A stretch of 64,000 nucleotides of DNA from Micromonospora_G sp044901685. GTDB taxonomy: Bacteria; Actinomycetota; Actinomycetes; Mycobacteriales; Micromonosporaceae. Shown here one piece after another: positions 57,401-62,600 of this stretch. Location: positions 1,240,001 to 1,304,000 of the forward strand of contig NZ_JBJDPS010000001.1 in the NCBI RefSeq assembly GCF_044901685.1, given 5' to 3'. Positions within the stretch are counted from its first letter, which is position 1; each line of letters begins with the position of its first letter. Position numbers and translations under genes: made by a program. The notes under the pieces were generated by a model, which did no database searches, had not been told where the DNA came from, and was given only the letters and a program-made list of their open reading frames with translations.

Positions 57401-57401
57401 A
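36456..57401 (+). CDS. giant five-module siderophore nonribosomal peptide synthetase
   Basis: 6,981 residues from TTG at 36456 (an in-frame stop at 36447 excludes earlier starts; GAGG upstream). Module 1: C-terminal half of a C domain (1-225), A1 interrupted after motif A8 by an N-methyltransferase (about 700-960), T1 (1211). Module 2: C2 (1280-1705), A2 (to 2260), T2, degenerate E2 (2390-2800). Module 3: C3 (2845), A3 with nMT (3790-4050), T3. Module 4: C4 (4350), A4, T4. Module 5: C5 (5440), A5, T5, intact E5 (HHLVVDG 6634, EGHGRE 6789). There is no thioesterase. Pocket residues read by hand: A1 DVWILAAVNK, A2 DPLVVAVIQK, A3 DMENLGLINK (hydroxyornithine), A4 DVFIIVAVNK, A5 DAQEGGLVDK (Gln-like). 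The expected product is a pentapeptide hydroxamate with two N-methyl residues. Confidence 0.95.
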   Translation: MSASELTTVHDALRYWRDRLTPAASEIVLPSDVPDGDLAGSGPRTGTETRTVHRVLPSALAARLTEHARRADAGADDVLLAGLAAVLLRYGAGPDLLLNVADRPLRLDLDGGAGLGALVERVVAARAEAAAYALPLAEIAAHLGARPTRRGAPLTNVGYAGTPDPRLDLWLGLAETTGGYALELRPADGVLAGAAADRLADHLLRLLDDGLRRPDQPIGRLELLTDDERHLILHGWNDTATAVPPATLPHLFQEWVRRTPDAVALVLDRVELTYRKLNERANRLAHRLVAAGVGPERLVALALPRSVDLIVAELAVLKAGGAYLPLDVDYPAERIAYMLADAAPVCLLTTTDLAADVPAREGTARLLLDDPELAREIAAGRADDPTDADRTAPLGVLNTAYVIYTSGSTGQPKGVVLSHTGVAKLLATQTERFGVGPHSRVLQFASPSFDVAFWDLCLALLSGGRLVVVPTERRLPTADLAEYAHRHGATFMILPPALLAALPPEVELPQGATLLAGTERVSPELVARYATRQRMFNAYGPTEATVNSTLGRCDPATRTGSSVPIGRPDPGTRAYVLDGALRPVPAGVLGELYLGGPGLARGYLGRPALTAQRFVADPFGAPGERLYRTGDLVRWRSDGQLDFVGRADDQVKVRGYRIELGEVESALARDPDISQVVATVREDRPGERRLVAYVVPATGGQPGATTGDRQVAQWKDLHELLYSAGRAEPAAQNFTGWNSSYDGQPIPLAQMRAWRDATVARIAALRPRRILEIGVGSGLLLSGLAPDCDEYWGTDLSEQAVASLRRQVDQDPELGAKVTLRAQPAHRFDSLPGGRFDTIVINSVVQYFPDADYLTEVLRQAVELVAPGGRVFVGDVRNLRLLRALRAAIQVGRSGGGAEPVDLDAARTAVEQDLAWEGELLLDPEFFPALARELPQVATADLWLKRGEDHNELTRYRYDVVLHRRPAGIPAVSPDAGAAAASPAADVPVRRWRHDLPGVEALEHLLAEARPPVFRVTGVPNARLTVDLAAARTLTEEPTDEPTDEPTGPDTDPVDPESLYQLGDRYGYTVTATWTTDTTDGSLDVLFSTGDAVPGPVYRPGWSGAPRPEHANRPVRFRDITTLLRRLRERARAWLPDYMVPAAIVALHRLPVTGSGKLDRAALPVPDRGALSTGVRPRSAREELLCTLYAEVLDLPTVGIDDDFFALGGDSIVAIQLVIRARQAGLAITLRQVFVRRTVAQLAPVAVPAAAPVADDLPPLLDQDATAQLAADLPGLVEALPVTPMQEGFYFHALADGTGTDAYLVQLVVDLDGPLDPAVLRVAGQRLLDRHAPLRAGFRLGPDGRLIQAVVAGVELPWRTVDLTGLDEPAQRARLLAETDTERARPFDLGRPPLLRALLLRRDDVRHWLVLQFPHIVADGWSVPVLLRDLLALYGPVDRAPGLAPVTPYRRHLAWLARQDRDGARAAWRQVLAGVDEPTRLVPVTGPDRPARPAELRVTLPEPLAAGLTARAREYGITLGAVLQGTWGLLLGQLTGARDVLFGTTVSGRGADLDGIGDLVGLLINTLPVRVRWRPEQPLSDVLSRLHAEQSDLLDHQHLGLAELHRITGLDELFDTLVVLENYPDQADLRDPSGSVTVAGLDYRDAGHYPLALIVVPGDRLELRFKYDAVRVDADRVERIGAWLTRLLHQVVDDPNRPAGRVDLLTDDERRDILARLTGPATYVAASPAPAPLLRGSLAPAPLLAASPAPAPLFRGSLAPAPVTLVAAIEAQVARTPDAPALVADDHTLSYRDLDSRAAALADRLRAGGTGPEHVVAVAVPRSAELVVALLGVLKAGAAYLPLDVDHPTERLAYLLADSGVRTVVTTTSAAVRLPASADLDRLLLDAPAEALGRAPSTTESDNKGPFLTPQRGAYLLYTSGSTGRPKGVLVPHGAVVSQLGWVQGRFGLGSDDRVLHHLSASFDPAALEIFWPLTAGAAVVLTPPEATGDPARLAAAVDRHRVTTLVVVSSMLGAFADAVEVAGAATLGSLRRVLAGGDVLTRSVAARWQAVTNVPLHNVYGPTEATIQVTCAQATPSPVDSATGATVPIGQAVAGTRLYVLDDGLRPVPYGVAGELYVAGVQLARGYHGRAGLTAHRFVADPYGPAGERMYRTGDLVRSAADGNLEYLGRTDRQVKIRGHRVELGEVEAHLSARTELAAAAVVARTGSSGGARLVAYVVARPGVRVEPETLLAALAETVPAALVPAAIVVLDELPRTASGKLDLAALPEVRVSRTPTRAPRTDRERLFCEVFASVLGLPEVGPDDDFFVLGGDSIQSIGVANQAHAADVAISPRDVFVHRTPAALAELAAPEPAPTTPTQPAPGRAVPEQVAGERATPEQATRDSERYGDLPPTPAVHRLRESGLPVGPAGSGVLTRTPAGLTLTHLRAALAALLHRHDGLRQRLTRIGALLWTSQVTPAEPTTVDRLPRIVDGPFPEDRADVGGELRDALDRLDPEAGAVFEAVWYDAGPDRPGRLLLVAHRLAVDEASWPTLLADLGELCRAALAGRAPVAEPARDPVHLRDHVRDLGEQAQRAERLAELTHWAAILSPGADALARPLPVGADSAARSTMELPIARIWSDGDPTDLLVAALRVAATRWSGPEDDADLLVDVLTTGRQPLGADAPRTVGPLHRVTPVRLPAVTDPADALPEVVRHRRAAPDHGSGHDLLRYLNPQAGPVLAQLARPAVLVDYAGPLAGGEWLGTGTAQPHPLQLVVRDGDTPTVTWSWSTVVWTEPEVRQLADHWFAALAELTGSTDDDHATAEGPGVPGKFAVLEPAGPELEPAELELVRARSPWPVAEVWPLSPLQEGLFFHASYDQGELDVYTAQVAFETAERIDADRLRSALASLLARNPGLRAGFTGDGLPTPVQFITTAPAPPLSVVDLGDIVETERAARIDALLADDRTRRFDLARPPLFRLLLIRLGDGTDRLVITHHVLLWDGWSARIVLDQLLALYAADGDDRDLAPAGSYRDYLTWLGAQDREAALAAWRDEFADLAEPTLVAPADRARQPVLPSRRRATLPEAVTDRLRVAARESGVTFNTLLNAAWALVLSTSVGRSDVVFGATVAGRPAEIPHVGNAVGLFLNTVPVRVALDPTERIGDLLRRMQTTRTGLMPHEYLGLGEVQRASGHGQLFDTLFALQQVGGEDEAADLRERHGLTEVGSVDATHYPLTLVVAPGATLRATLAYRDDAVASSTAASLLARFTTVLERLAGDPTRPVGRLDPLPAPERAALAAQAHATARPLPGETVADLLGAQARRTPDETALVFGASSWTYAELDARVNRLARLLLSRGAGPERVVALALPRSAEMVAALFAVLRTGAAYLPLELDHPVERLAHMVADAAPVCVLTTTAVATRLALPGTLAVDVPAVVLPVDVPAVVLPVDVPAVVLPVDDPAVAAELDALAPTEITDGEHPAFARTRADRLEHPAYVIYTSGSTGRPKGVVTPYRGLTNMQLNHQEAIFGPTVAAAGGRRLRIAHTVSFAFDMSWEELLWLVEGHEVHVCDEDLRRDAEALVAYCDRHRIDVVNVTPTYADHLIAEGLLHQDPATGRHRPVLVLLGGEAVSDQVWGRLRDTDGTLGYNLYGPTEYTINTLGGGTEDSATPTVGREIWNTRAYLLDPWLRPVPDGRPGELYIGGAGLARGYLGAPGLTASRFVADPFGGPGQRLYRTGDLVRRRPDGNLDFLGRTDDQVKIRGYRVELGEIESVLVEHPDVARAAVITKEGANGAGKRLVGYLVPATGVDAGNERDHLAEWQQIYHDEYAAIGTAVAEEDFAGWDSSYDGQPIPLDDMREWREATVARIRELRPRRVLEIGVGTGLLLSRLAPDCEAYWGTDFAGPVIEKLRADTATMPELAGRVELRHQPADTLDGLPRDYFDTIVINSVVQYFPSVEYLVEVLAGAVDLLVPGGSLFVGDVRNLRLARTFHAAVQASRSGAGTDLDRLRRAVERSLLLEKELLLDPDLFVALPAAWERTTPVAVDVRTKRGHRHNELSRHRYDVVLRRLGSTPARQSSTPAQRTLSLGDAPTVRWGGSGAVADLGDLAAYLERQRPDRLRVERVPNARLAAELAVLHDLEPDRAEAARSEAATGPGVEPEALHELGERLGYRVLSTWSPVSDGSLDAVFVRPELLDDRLPVDLCRPLRVAATPDECANRPAVARGVAALTTRLREHLKSRLPDYMVPAALVTLAALPLTVNGKLDVRALPDAEPAATVTGDQAPATEREKALCQLFADVLGLPAVGVRDSFFDLGGHSLLATRLIGRARSVIGAELSIRDLFEAPTVAELATRIAPESGAPVRPALLPADRPDPLPAAYAQQRLWVIQQLEPESPAYNFPLVARLRGALDETAFTAAIRDVLLRHEALRTLIVEHDGLPTQRVVPPAEAHPVVRVVAVDRADLADVVRAAATRPFDLATELPLRVTIARLTPDEHVVIFLLHHITTDEWSDGPFLRDLGTAYAARRVGAAPDWSPLPVQYADYTLWQRDLLGDPEDRDSLAARQLAFWRETLRDAPQRLELPTDRVPRPGQGVRAGGETTLALDPVAVRALRQLAQATGASMFMVGQAAVAALLHRLGAGTDIPLGAPIAGRTDEALDHLIGFFVNTLVLRTDVSGDPSFTELLGRVRTADLAAFSHQDVPFEAVVRALNPDRSVTDNPLFQVMVVYRNRSGDRLELGGLEATPEPYAAGAARFDLVFGFAEQSDEDSIEVLLEYRADLFDAGTVAAIGRRLSRLVEAVAADPDAPVSRVDLLDETERQRVLHHLNDADRPVDEGTVPELFGARVAERPDAVAVVDTDGEWTYAQLDARSNRIARLLAGHEVRVGDVVGLAVPRSREMVAAVLGVLKLGAAYLPLELTLPADRLDYLLTDSGTRLVLLTGAAADRLPERADVRRLILDEPGTAAELAGLPDGPLDPASTRIPVGLDHAAYVIYTSGSTGRPKGVVVSHEGIGSLIATAVDRMGVTPTSRVSQFASVGFDVAVFDLVMSLCVGGRLVLVPDEARVADHPLTDFLRVHGVTHMILPPSLLSALPADCELPDGGTILVGTETVPPDLIRRLARRQRVFGAYGLTEATVNSTLWAAQPDWDAAVPIGRPDPNTRVYVLDAALRPVPPGVVGELYVAGRGLARGYLGRPGLTAERFVADPFGRPGARMYRTGDRARWRADGNLDFLGRVDDQVKIRGFRIELGEIEAALAGHPAVAQAAVVADRTGTVVRLAGYVVPETGGVPETGDPAALDPAALREHVSGLLPEYMVPAALVVLAGPLPLTANGKLDRRALPAPDFGAATGGRAPATAREEVFCRLVAELLHLPRVGADDDFFALGGDSIVAIQLVSRARREGLALRPAAVFQARTPAGLAREATELTTTAAPNGSAPDGSGLLALDPAERAEVGTFDPAPAELLPLTPLQAGLLFHASLDADGPDVYTVQTWFELTGPVDPARLRRAGQALLDRHPNLRAGFRYLGSGRPVALVPAYAPVPWAEEDLSGLGEGETADAWRALLDQQATRFDPARPPLLRLLLVRYGTGWHRLLLTHQHLLLDGWSGPPLVGELAALYAADGDPSALAPAVPFRDYLGWLARQDRDAARSAWAAELAGLDEPTLLAPAEPTRLPVAPRLHEVVLPATVTAALTALARSRGLTLGAVVRAAWGIALGRLRGRDDVVFGATVSGRPADLPGMESMLGLFITTVPVRVRCAPAESLGEVLDRVWQTQSRLVEHEHLGLAEIQRAAGLGELFDSLVVFENFPSIPDPTASEPTASEPTDGGEVPVETGLRIRPAGGRDATHYPLTWAVAPGDRLSLVAEYRPDLFDADTVRRFTDAFVRVLTALAQDPDRPVGSVDLLPGAERERILATGVGDPLDVPVGTMPALFAARVVESPDAVAVVGPDTDPGGWSYAELAARVNRLARVLVARGAGPERVVALALPRGAQMITAILATQQAGAAYLPVDPDLPTDRVAMMLDDADPVLLVTTTALARDLPATGRATLPLDTADTAELLAGQAAHPFGDADRLIPLRPDHPAYVIYTSGSTGRPKGVVVSHRSLVNLFHSHRETLYRPAVAATGRRHLRVGHAWSFSFDAAWQPQLWLFDGHALHVVDDETRRDPARLAAEVAHAALDFVEVTPAHFAAMADAGLIRDGRCGLAVVGVGGEAVPPALWTRLRELTGTESYNLYGPTECTVDALVGRFRDSAVPVVGRPVHNTRAYVLDPALRPVAPGVTGELYLAGAGLARGYLRRPGLTAERFVADPYGPPGARMYRTGDLARWTADGQLDYAGRADDQVKIRGFRIEPGEIEAALVRHPEVGRASVVVRDDRARGRHLVAYLVGTTGATLDPASLRAHLTGLLPEYMTPTAFVVLPRLPVLSNGKLDRAALPTPEYPAPAQGRDPRTPTERTLLGVAARALDRPGIGVEDDFFAVGGDSAGSIQLVVLARRAGLEIRPRDVFRLRTVAALAEVAVPVQTVVPLTPVMRWLRELTGPIAGFNQSVVLRVPAGAGTDRLAGALRSVLDRHDMLRARLDRGGSDADGWTLRVPAPGTVDVRPLLRRVDVSTLDDAGLRDVVDEQARQARQRLDPDRGVMVQAVWFDAGQRPGRLLLMLHHLVVDGVSWRVLVPELAAAWASGEPGDADPVTPAGTTFARWAEVLLRHAVEPSREAELPYWADVMSGATPLFDPVDPVRDTAATVREVRVTLGPAEVAPLLTRVPAALDVSVNELLMTGLALAVARFRRASADPGADVEVTREATGDGVWFSVEGHGREETVAGPDGRVDGLDLTRTVGWFTSVYPVRLDPGPVRLDQPAGAVADLAEVVTRVRDQLRAVPDNGIGYGLLRYLNPRTAPTLGALGLPQIQVNYLGRFGLPEATDWAFAPEMAVAAAQNADPEMTQTYGLGVTVHVEDRADGPYLVTGWSWPGAVLTEAAVRRLGDTFTGALRALVASVESNPRRDR
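41631..41750 (+). repeat. two 60-bp tandem repeats in the C2-A2 linker of the NRPS
   Basis: Two 60-bp units (41631-41690, 41691-41750) encode 20-residue Ala-Ser-Pro repeats (ASPAPAPLLRGSLAPAPLLA and variant). Each half-unit is itself similar to the other half. It forms a flexible linker between C2 and A2 and keeps the frame. Confidence 0.8.
42128..42181 (+). repeat. 54-bp palindromic repeat element inserted in frame in A2
   Basis: Arms TTAGGAAGGGCCCC (42129-42142) and GGGGCCCTTCCTTA (42167-42180) pair at 13 of 14 bases around a 24-base loop. The 54-bp block is 18 codons, lies in the variable loop just before core motif A3 of A2, and keeps the frame. It resembles an abundant intergenic palindrome I recall from Micromonospora and Salinispora genomes; a genome-wide count would confirm this. 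Confidence 0.75.
46683..46781 (+). repeat. 27-bp tandem repeat (3.7 copies) inside A3
   Basis: Three perfect 27-bp units (46683-46763) and a partial fourth encode VDVPAVVLP repeats in the variable loop between core motifs A2 and A3. Identical units suggest recent expansion by slippage. Confidence 0.85.
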
Positions 57402-57613
57402 CCAACCCGTTCGAAGACCCGGATGGCACCTACCTGGTGCTGGTCAACGACGAGAACCAGCACAGCCTCTGGCCGTCGTTCGTGGACGTACCCGGGGGCT
57501 GGACGATCGCGCACGGCCCGGGGGCCCGGCAGGAGTGCCTGGACTACGTCGAGACCAACTGGACGGACCTGCGGCCGAAGTCTCTCGTCGAGGCGATGGA
57601 CGCCGACCGGTAA
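57398..57613 (+). CDS. MbtH-like NRPS accessory protein
   Basis: Predicted 71 residues with the full signature NDENQHSLWPSFVDVPGGW and C-terminal CLDYVETNWTDLRPKSL. MbtH proteins bind A domains and help them fold and activate substrates. The ATG overlaps the NRPS stop (ATGA), with AGGAG upstream, so it is translationally coupled and made with the synthetase. Confidence 0.96.
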   Translation: MTNPFEDPDGTYLVLVNDENQHSLWPSFVDVPGGWTIAHGPGARQECLDYVETNWTDLRPKSLVEAMDADR

Positions 57614-57783
57614 CGGCTCGTCACCGGGTCGCCCGCCGGAGCGGGTCGGGTGACCCGGTGCCGTGCGGGTGACCCGCTGTCGTGCGGGCCGATCAAGGGG
57701 AGTCCGGCCGTCGGTAGGATCATGACCACGCCCGGGACGTCCGGCGGCGCCGGCCGCGTCGGCGGCGAGTCAGGGGGTACACC

Positions 57784-58476
57784 ATGCTGAAGGACTTCGC
57801 CGCCCTCTCCACCCCACTGCTGGCCGACGCCTGCGTACGCGAGAACGTGCCGCTGCGCGCCGCGCCGGCCGGTGTCCGCCCACTCGTCGACGGGCACCGG
57901 ATCGCCGGACGGGTGTTGCCGGCCCGGCACTACGGCAGCGTCGACGTCTTCCTGGAGGCGTACGGCCGGGCCGAACCCGGTGACGTGCTGGTGGTCGACA
58001 ACGGTGGGCGTACGGACGAGGCCTGCGTCGGTGACCTGGCAGTGCTGGAGGCCGAGGCCGCCGGCGTGACCGGACTGGCGATCTGGGGGCTGCACCGCGA
58101 CACCCCGGAACTGGTCGAGATCGGGTTGCCGGTGTTCAGCTACGGCGCCTACCCGCCCGGCCCGCTGCGGGTCGACGAGCGGGAACCCGAGGCGCTCTCC
58201 ACCGCCCGGTTCGGACCGCACCTGGTCAGCGTCGACGACATCGTCTTCGGCGACGCCGACGGTGTGCTGTTCGTCGCCGCCGATGACCTCGAGCGGGTGC
58301 TCGCGACGGCGGAGCGGATCCGGCGGACGGAACGTGAGCAGGCCGACCTGATCCGGGCCGGCCGTACGCTGCGGCAGCAGACTCAGTTCGACGAGTACCT
58401 GACCCGCCGCGCCGTCGACCCGACGTACACCTTCCGCCGGCACCTGCGCCGCGTCGGTGGCGCGATCGAGGAGTGA
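57784..58476 (+). CDS. RraA/HMG-aldolase family protein
   Basis: Predicted 230 residues. The RraA-like core has GDVLVVDNGG (about 73) and VTGLAIWGLHRD (about 97-108), whose Arg-Asp pair binds the divalent metal and 2-oxo-acid in 4-hydroxy-4-methyl-2-oxoglutarate/4-carboxy-4-hydroxy-2-oxoadipate aldolases. A C-terminal extension of about 60 residues is helical and charged. It lies 170 bp after MbtH with no clear siderophore role. Most likely an independent gene; enzymatic activity is not predictable. Confidence 0.75.
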   Translation: MLKDFAALSTPLLADACVRENVPLRAAPAGVRPLVDGHRIAGRVLPARHYGSVDVFLEAYGRAEPGDVLVVDNGGRTDEACVGDLAVLEAEAAGVTGLAIWGLHRDTPELVEIGLPVFSYGAYPPGPLRVDEREPEALSTARFGPHLVSVDDIVFGDADGVLFVAADDLERVLATAERIRRTEREQADLIRAGRTLRQQTQFDEYLTRRAVDPTYTFRRHLRRVGGAIEE

Positions 58477-58529
58477 CCGGCGTGATCCAGGAATGACCGG
58501 CGTGATCGAGGCGTGAGCGGCGCGGACGG

Positions 58530-58565
58530 CGGTGGGGAGGGCGGCCACCGCCGCCCTCCCCACCG
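58530..58565. terminator. bidirectional terminator
   Basis: A perfect 15-bp inverted repeat (CGGTGGGGAGGGCGG at 58530-58544, complement at 58551-58565, 6-nt loop) lies between the convergent RraA-like and repeat-protein genes. Confidence 0.75.
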
Positions 58566-58580
58566 GATCTGCTCGCCCGA

Positions 58581-59489
58581 TCAGCTCGGGCTCAGGTACC
58601 CCTGGACCACCGTCAGCCGGTAGCCCGCGGCCCACAACTCCGCGTTCTTCGCCATCAGCTCGGCGAAGGCGGGAGCGGTGATGACCGGCCGCCCGTCGCT
58701 GCCCGGCTCCCAGATCACGTCGTAGCGCAACTGGCCCACGTGGTTGCGCCAGACGTTCAGGTACTTCATCCGGTAGCCGCTGGTCCAGTGGTTGCCGTTC
58801 GCCTGGATCATCTCGTCCCAGGTCGCACCGAACATCGTCGGTCGGGCGTCGGTGCCCGGCACCCAGATGCCGATGTAGCGGATCTCGGTGCCGAGAGCGT
58901 TCTGCCGCACCCCGCTCGCCTGGACCAGGCGGTAGCCCAGGGCCCGCATCCGGGCGTCCTCGGCCCGGAACGCGTCCACCGTCCAGTCCACCACGACCCG
59001 TCGCCCGTCGGTGCCGGGCTTCCAGACACCGTCGTAGCGGAAGCTGCCGTTGTGCAGGTAACGGTTGACCCGCCACAGCCGCAGCCCCTGACCCCAGTAG
59101 ATCGCGTTCTGGTCGAAGAACTGCTGCTCCGACCAGCCGATCACGACCGGGCTGACCCCGCTGCCCGGTCGCCAGATCGCGTCGTAACGCGGCTCGCCGT
59201 TGTCCATCGTCGTCTGGGTCAGCGAGTCGATCCGGTAACCCTGGTTGAACAGTTCGCTGTTGCGTTGGAGCAGGTCGTGGGAGGTGTACGTGTGCACCGC
59301 CGGCCGGCCGTCGCTGCCCGGCTCCCAGATCGCGTTGTAACGCACCACCCCCGCGTTGGTCGAGGCCCGGTCCGCCGTCGGCTCCGCCGCCGCCGTGCCG
59401 GCACCCGCCACCAGCGACGCCAGCGTGACGAGTACGCCGAACAAGCTGGTCAGGGTGGTCGGACTCCTCCTGGTAGAGATCTTGGACAT
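58581..59489 (-). CDS. secreted protein of five BTRD1-like tandem repeats
   Basis: Predicted 302 residues with a Sec signal peptide ending near residue 35 (...GTAAAEP). The mature part is five consecutive repeats of about 50 residues. Each begins RY(N/D)AIW-PG-DGR and ends with a GYR(L/I) element (starts near residues 50, 101, 151, 204 and 255). The pattern resembles bacterial tandem repeat domain 1 (BTRD1), found beside serine hydrolase domains in polyglycine hydrolases. Here there is no catalytic domain, so it is probably a binding or scaffold protein outside the cell. It is divergent from the nSTAND regulator. Confidence 0.7.
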   Translation of the reverse strand: MSKISTRRSPTTLTSLFGVLVTLASLVAGAGTAAAEPTADRASTNAGVVRYNAIWEPGSDGRPAVHTYTSHDLLQRNSELFNQGYRIDSLTQTTMDNGEPRYDAIWRPGSGVSPVVIGWSEQQFFDQNAIYWGQGLRLWRVNRYLHNGSFRYDGVWKPGTDGRRVVVDWTVDAFRAEDARMRALGYRLVQASGVRQNALGTEIRYIGIWVPGTDARPTMFGATWDEMIQANGNHWTSGYRMKYLNVWRNHVGQLRYDVIWEPGSDGRPVITAPAFAELMAKNAELWAAGYRLTVVQGYLSPS

Positions 59490-59643
59490 CGCTGGGTTCC
59501 CCCTCGTTGAACATCACGGCGGGTACCGTCCGGGACCCGCTGCATCGATGTCTAGTCGCCGACTCGTTGTCCGGCTTCGGGCCGCCCGGCCGGACAATCA
59601 ACTCCGGACGGGCCGGACCGGGACGTTGTGGGGGTGCGTGCGA

Positions 59644-62600
59644 GTGCCACGACCGGAGGGCGACCTCGGACCCGGTGACCCGGAGATCACGGAGTTCGCC
59701 GCCGGGCTGCGCCTGCTCCGGGAGAAGGCCGGCCGACCGGGTTACCGGGAACTGGCCCGGAGGGCGCACTTCTCCGCGACCACCCTCTCCGACGCCGCCG
59801 GTGGCCGCCGGCTGCCGACCCTCGCGGTCACCCTCGCGTACGTCAATGCCTGCGGCGGGAACGGGGTCGAGTGGGAGGAACGGTGGCGCCGAGCCGTCCG
59901 GCTGACCTCACCGGTCGACCCGACGGCCACCGACGGGGACCCGCTGGAGGCCCCCTACCAGGGGCTGGCGGCGTACGGGCCGGAGCGGGCCGGCTGGTTC
60001 TTCGGCCGGGAGGAACTCGTCGACGACCTGCTGCGGCGGTTGGCCCGCCAGCGCCTGCTCGCCGTGTTCGGCGCCTCCGGCAGCGGTAAGTCCTCACTGC
60101 TACGCGCGGGGTTGGTGCCGGCGGTGCTCACCGGTGGCGTCCCCGTTCCAGGAGCGGAACCCGGGGCGGAGGCGCCGACGAGCCCCGCACGGCGGGTCGG
60201 ACCAGAATCCGGCGGCCGTCTCCCACCGGTGGTGCTGGTGACCACACCCGGCCCGGACCCGCTGGGCGAACTGGCGGTGCGGCTGGCCCGGTTGACCGGC
60301 GTACCGGCCGGGGCGCTTCGGGCCGACCTGGCCGCCGACCCCGCACACCTGCACCTGGCGGTCCGGCAGGCCGTCGGCGGGGACGCCGACGGGCCCGAGT
60401 TGCTCCTGGTGGTGGACCAGTTCGAAGAGATCTTCACGCTCTGCCGCGACGACGACACCCGGTCCCGTTTCGTGGCCGCCCTGCTCGCCGCCGTACGGAC
60501 CCCGCGCAGCCGGCTGCGGGTGGTGCTCGGCGTCCGCGCCGACTTCTACGGCCGCTGTGCCGAGTCGCCCGACCTTCCGGCGGCACTCTCCGGTGCCCAG
60601 GTGCTCGTCGGTCCGATGACGCCGCCGCAGGTCCGGGACGCGGTGGTACGACCGGCGGAACGCGCCGGTGCGATGGTCGAGGGAGCGTTGGTCTCGACCA
60701 TCGTCGCGCAGGTGGCCGACCGGGTCGGGGCCCTGCCGATGGCCTCGCACGCGCTGCTGGAGACGTGGTGGCGCCGTCGCGGCAGCGCCGTCACCCTGGC
60801 CGGGTACGAGGCGGCCGGCGGAATGGACGGCGCCGTCGCGCAGACCGCCGAACGGGTCTGGCAGGAGTTCGACGCCGACCAGCGGCGCACGGCCCGGCAC
60901 GTGCTGCTGCGGATGGTGGAGCTCGGCACCGGGGACGAGCCGGTGACCGGCCGCCGGTTGGCACGTGACGAGCTTGACGAGGGCGAACCGCTCACCGCCA
61001 CGGTGGTGGAGCGGTTGGCCGGTGCCCGCCTGGTGACCGTGGACGACCACTCGGTACGCCTGGCTCACGAGGCGCTGCTCAACGCCTGGCCCCGGCTGCG
61101 TGAATGGATCGACGAGGACCGGGAGGGCGTACGGACCCATCGCCGGCTCACCCAGGCGGCGGTGGCCTGGCAGTCACTCGACCGGGACCCGGGCGCGTTG
61201 CTGCGTGGGCTCGCCCTGTCCCGGATCCAAGCCTGGGCCGGCAGCCGACCGGACAGCCTGAGCCGGGCCGAGCGGCAGTTCCTCGGCGACAGCCACCGGG
61301 CCGAGGAGCAGCGCCTGGCGGTGCGGCGCAGGCGTGGGCGGATCGTCCGCGCCACGCTGGCCGGGGTCGCGGTCGTGGTCACCGCGCTCGCCTCGGTGGC
61401 CGTGGTGCAGGCCGGACGCGCCGCCGACGAGCGGGACCGGGCCCAGCACGGGCAACTCATCGCCAGCGCCCGGGCGCAGATGAGCCGGGATCCGCAACTG
61501 GCGTTCCTGCTCGCCCGGCAGGCGTACCGACTGCGACCGGACCCGCTGGCCGAGGCGGTGTTGCGGCAGGCGACCCTGAACTGGCGCGGACTCTCCGCCG
61601 AGCCGGTGTTCGGTCCGGGCAACAAGGCGGCGGCGCTGAGCCGGGACGGCCGCCACGCCGTCGCCGGCACCGGGGACGGCACGGTACGCGTCTGGCACGC
61701 CGCCGAACCACCCACCGCCGCGACGGCGCTGCCCGGGTCCGGCCGGGACCTGTACGCGGTGGCGATCAGCGACGACGGTCGGCTCGTCGCCAGCGCCCAC
61801 AACGAACCGGTGGTCCGGCTCTGGGACACCGCCGAACCCACCCGTGCCCCGATCCTGCTGCCCGGCCACACCGGCCCGGTACGCGACATCCGGTTCAGCC
61901 CCGACGGCACGACGCTGGCCAGTGGCGACGCGGACGGGAACGTACGGCTGTGGAAGGTGACCGGCCCGCCGACGCCCCGGCTGCTGCCCGGCGGCGGCCG
62001 GGGTGCCGTCTACACCCTCGGCTGGTCGGCCGACGGTCGTCGACTGGCCGCCGGCACCGAACGGGCACCGGTCCGGATCTGGGACGCGGTCGACCCCGAC
62101 CGGGCTCCGGTCGAGTTGGGTGACTCGGTCGACACCGACGAACTGCTGTTCAGCCCGGACGGCAGCCGGATCGCCGCCGGCACCGACGGCACCCTGCGGA
62201 TCTGGTCGTCGACCGGTGGCGCGCCGACCGTGCTCGGTCGGCTCCGGGGCGTGACCCCGACCGCGTTCAGTCGAGACGGAGAACGCCTGATCACCACCAA
62301 CGGGTACGGCGTCCTCGGCTTCTGGGACACCTCGGCCCCGGGCGACCCACTGACCCTGCGCGGGCACGCCGGCGCGGTCCGGGCCGCCACCATCCGTGCG
62401 GACGGTCACCTGGTCAGCGTCGGCGAGGACGGCACGGTCCGATCGTGGGACACCGGCGGACCGTGGCAGCCCGCCGTCGCCCACCCGCACGTCGAGCTGG
62501 CACACATCGCCCGGTTCAGCCCGGACGGCCGTCACCTCGCCAGCGGTGGCATCACCGACGGCCAGGTCCGGATCACCGCCGTCGCCCCGAGTCCCGGCGC

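Noticed and set aside
57620..57660. Terminator after MbtH from GTCACC...GGTGAC
   Set aside because: The inverted repeat is interrupted and imperfect, amid local GGGTGACCCG-type repeats; not strong enough to call.
58470..58512. Short repeats (TGACCGGCGTGATC type) after the RraA gene as a CRISPR-like or attachment site
   Set aside because: Only two to three imperfect ~18-bp units without spacers; looks like slippage of the gene's 3' end.
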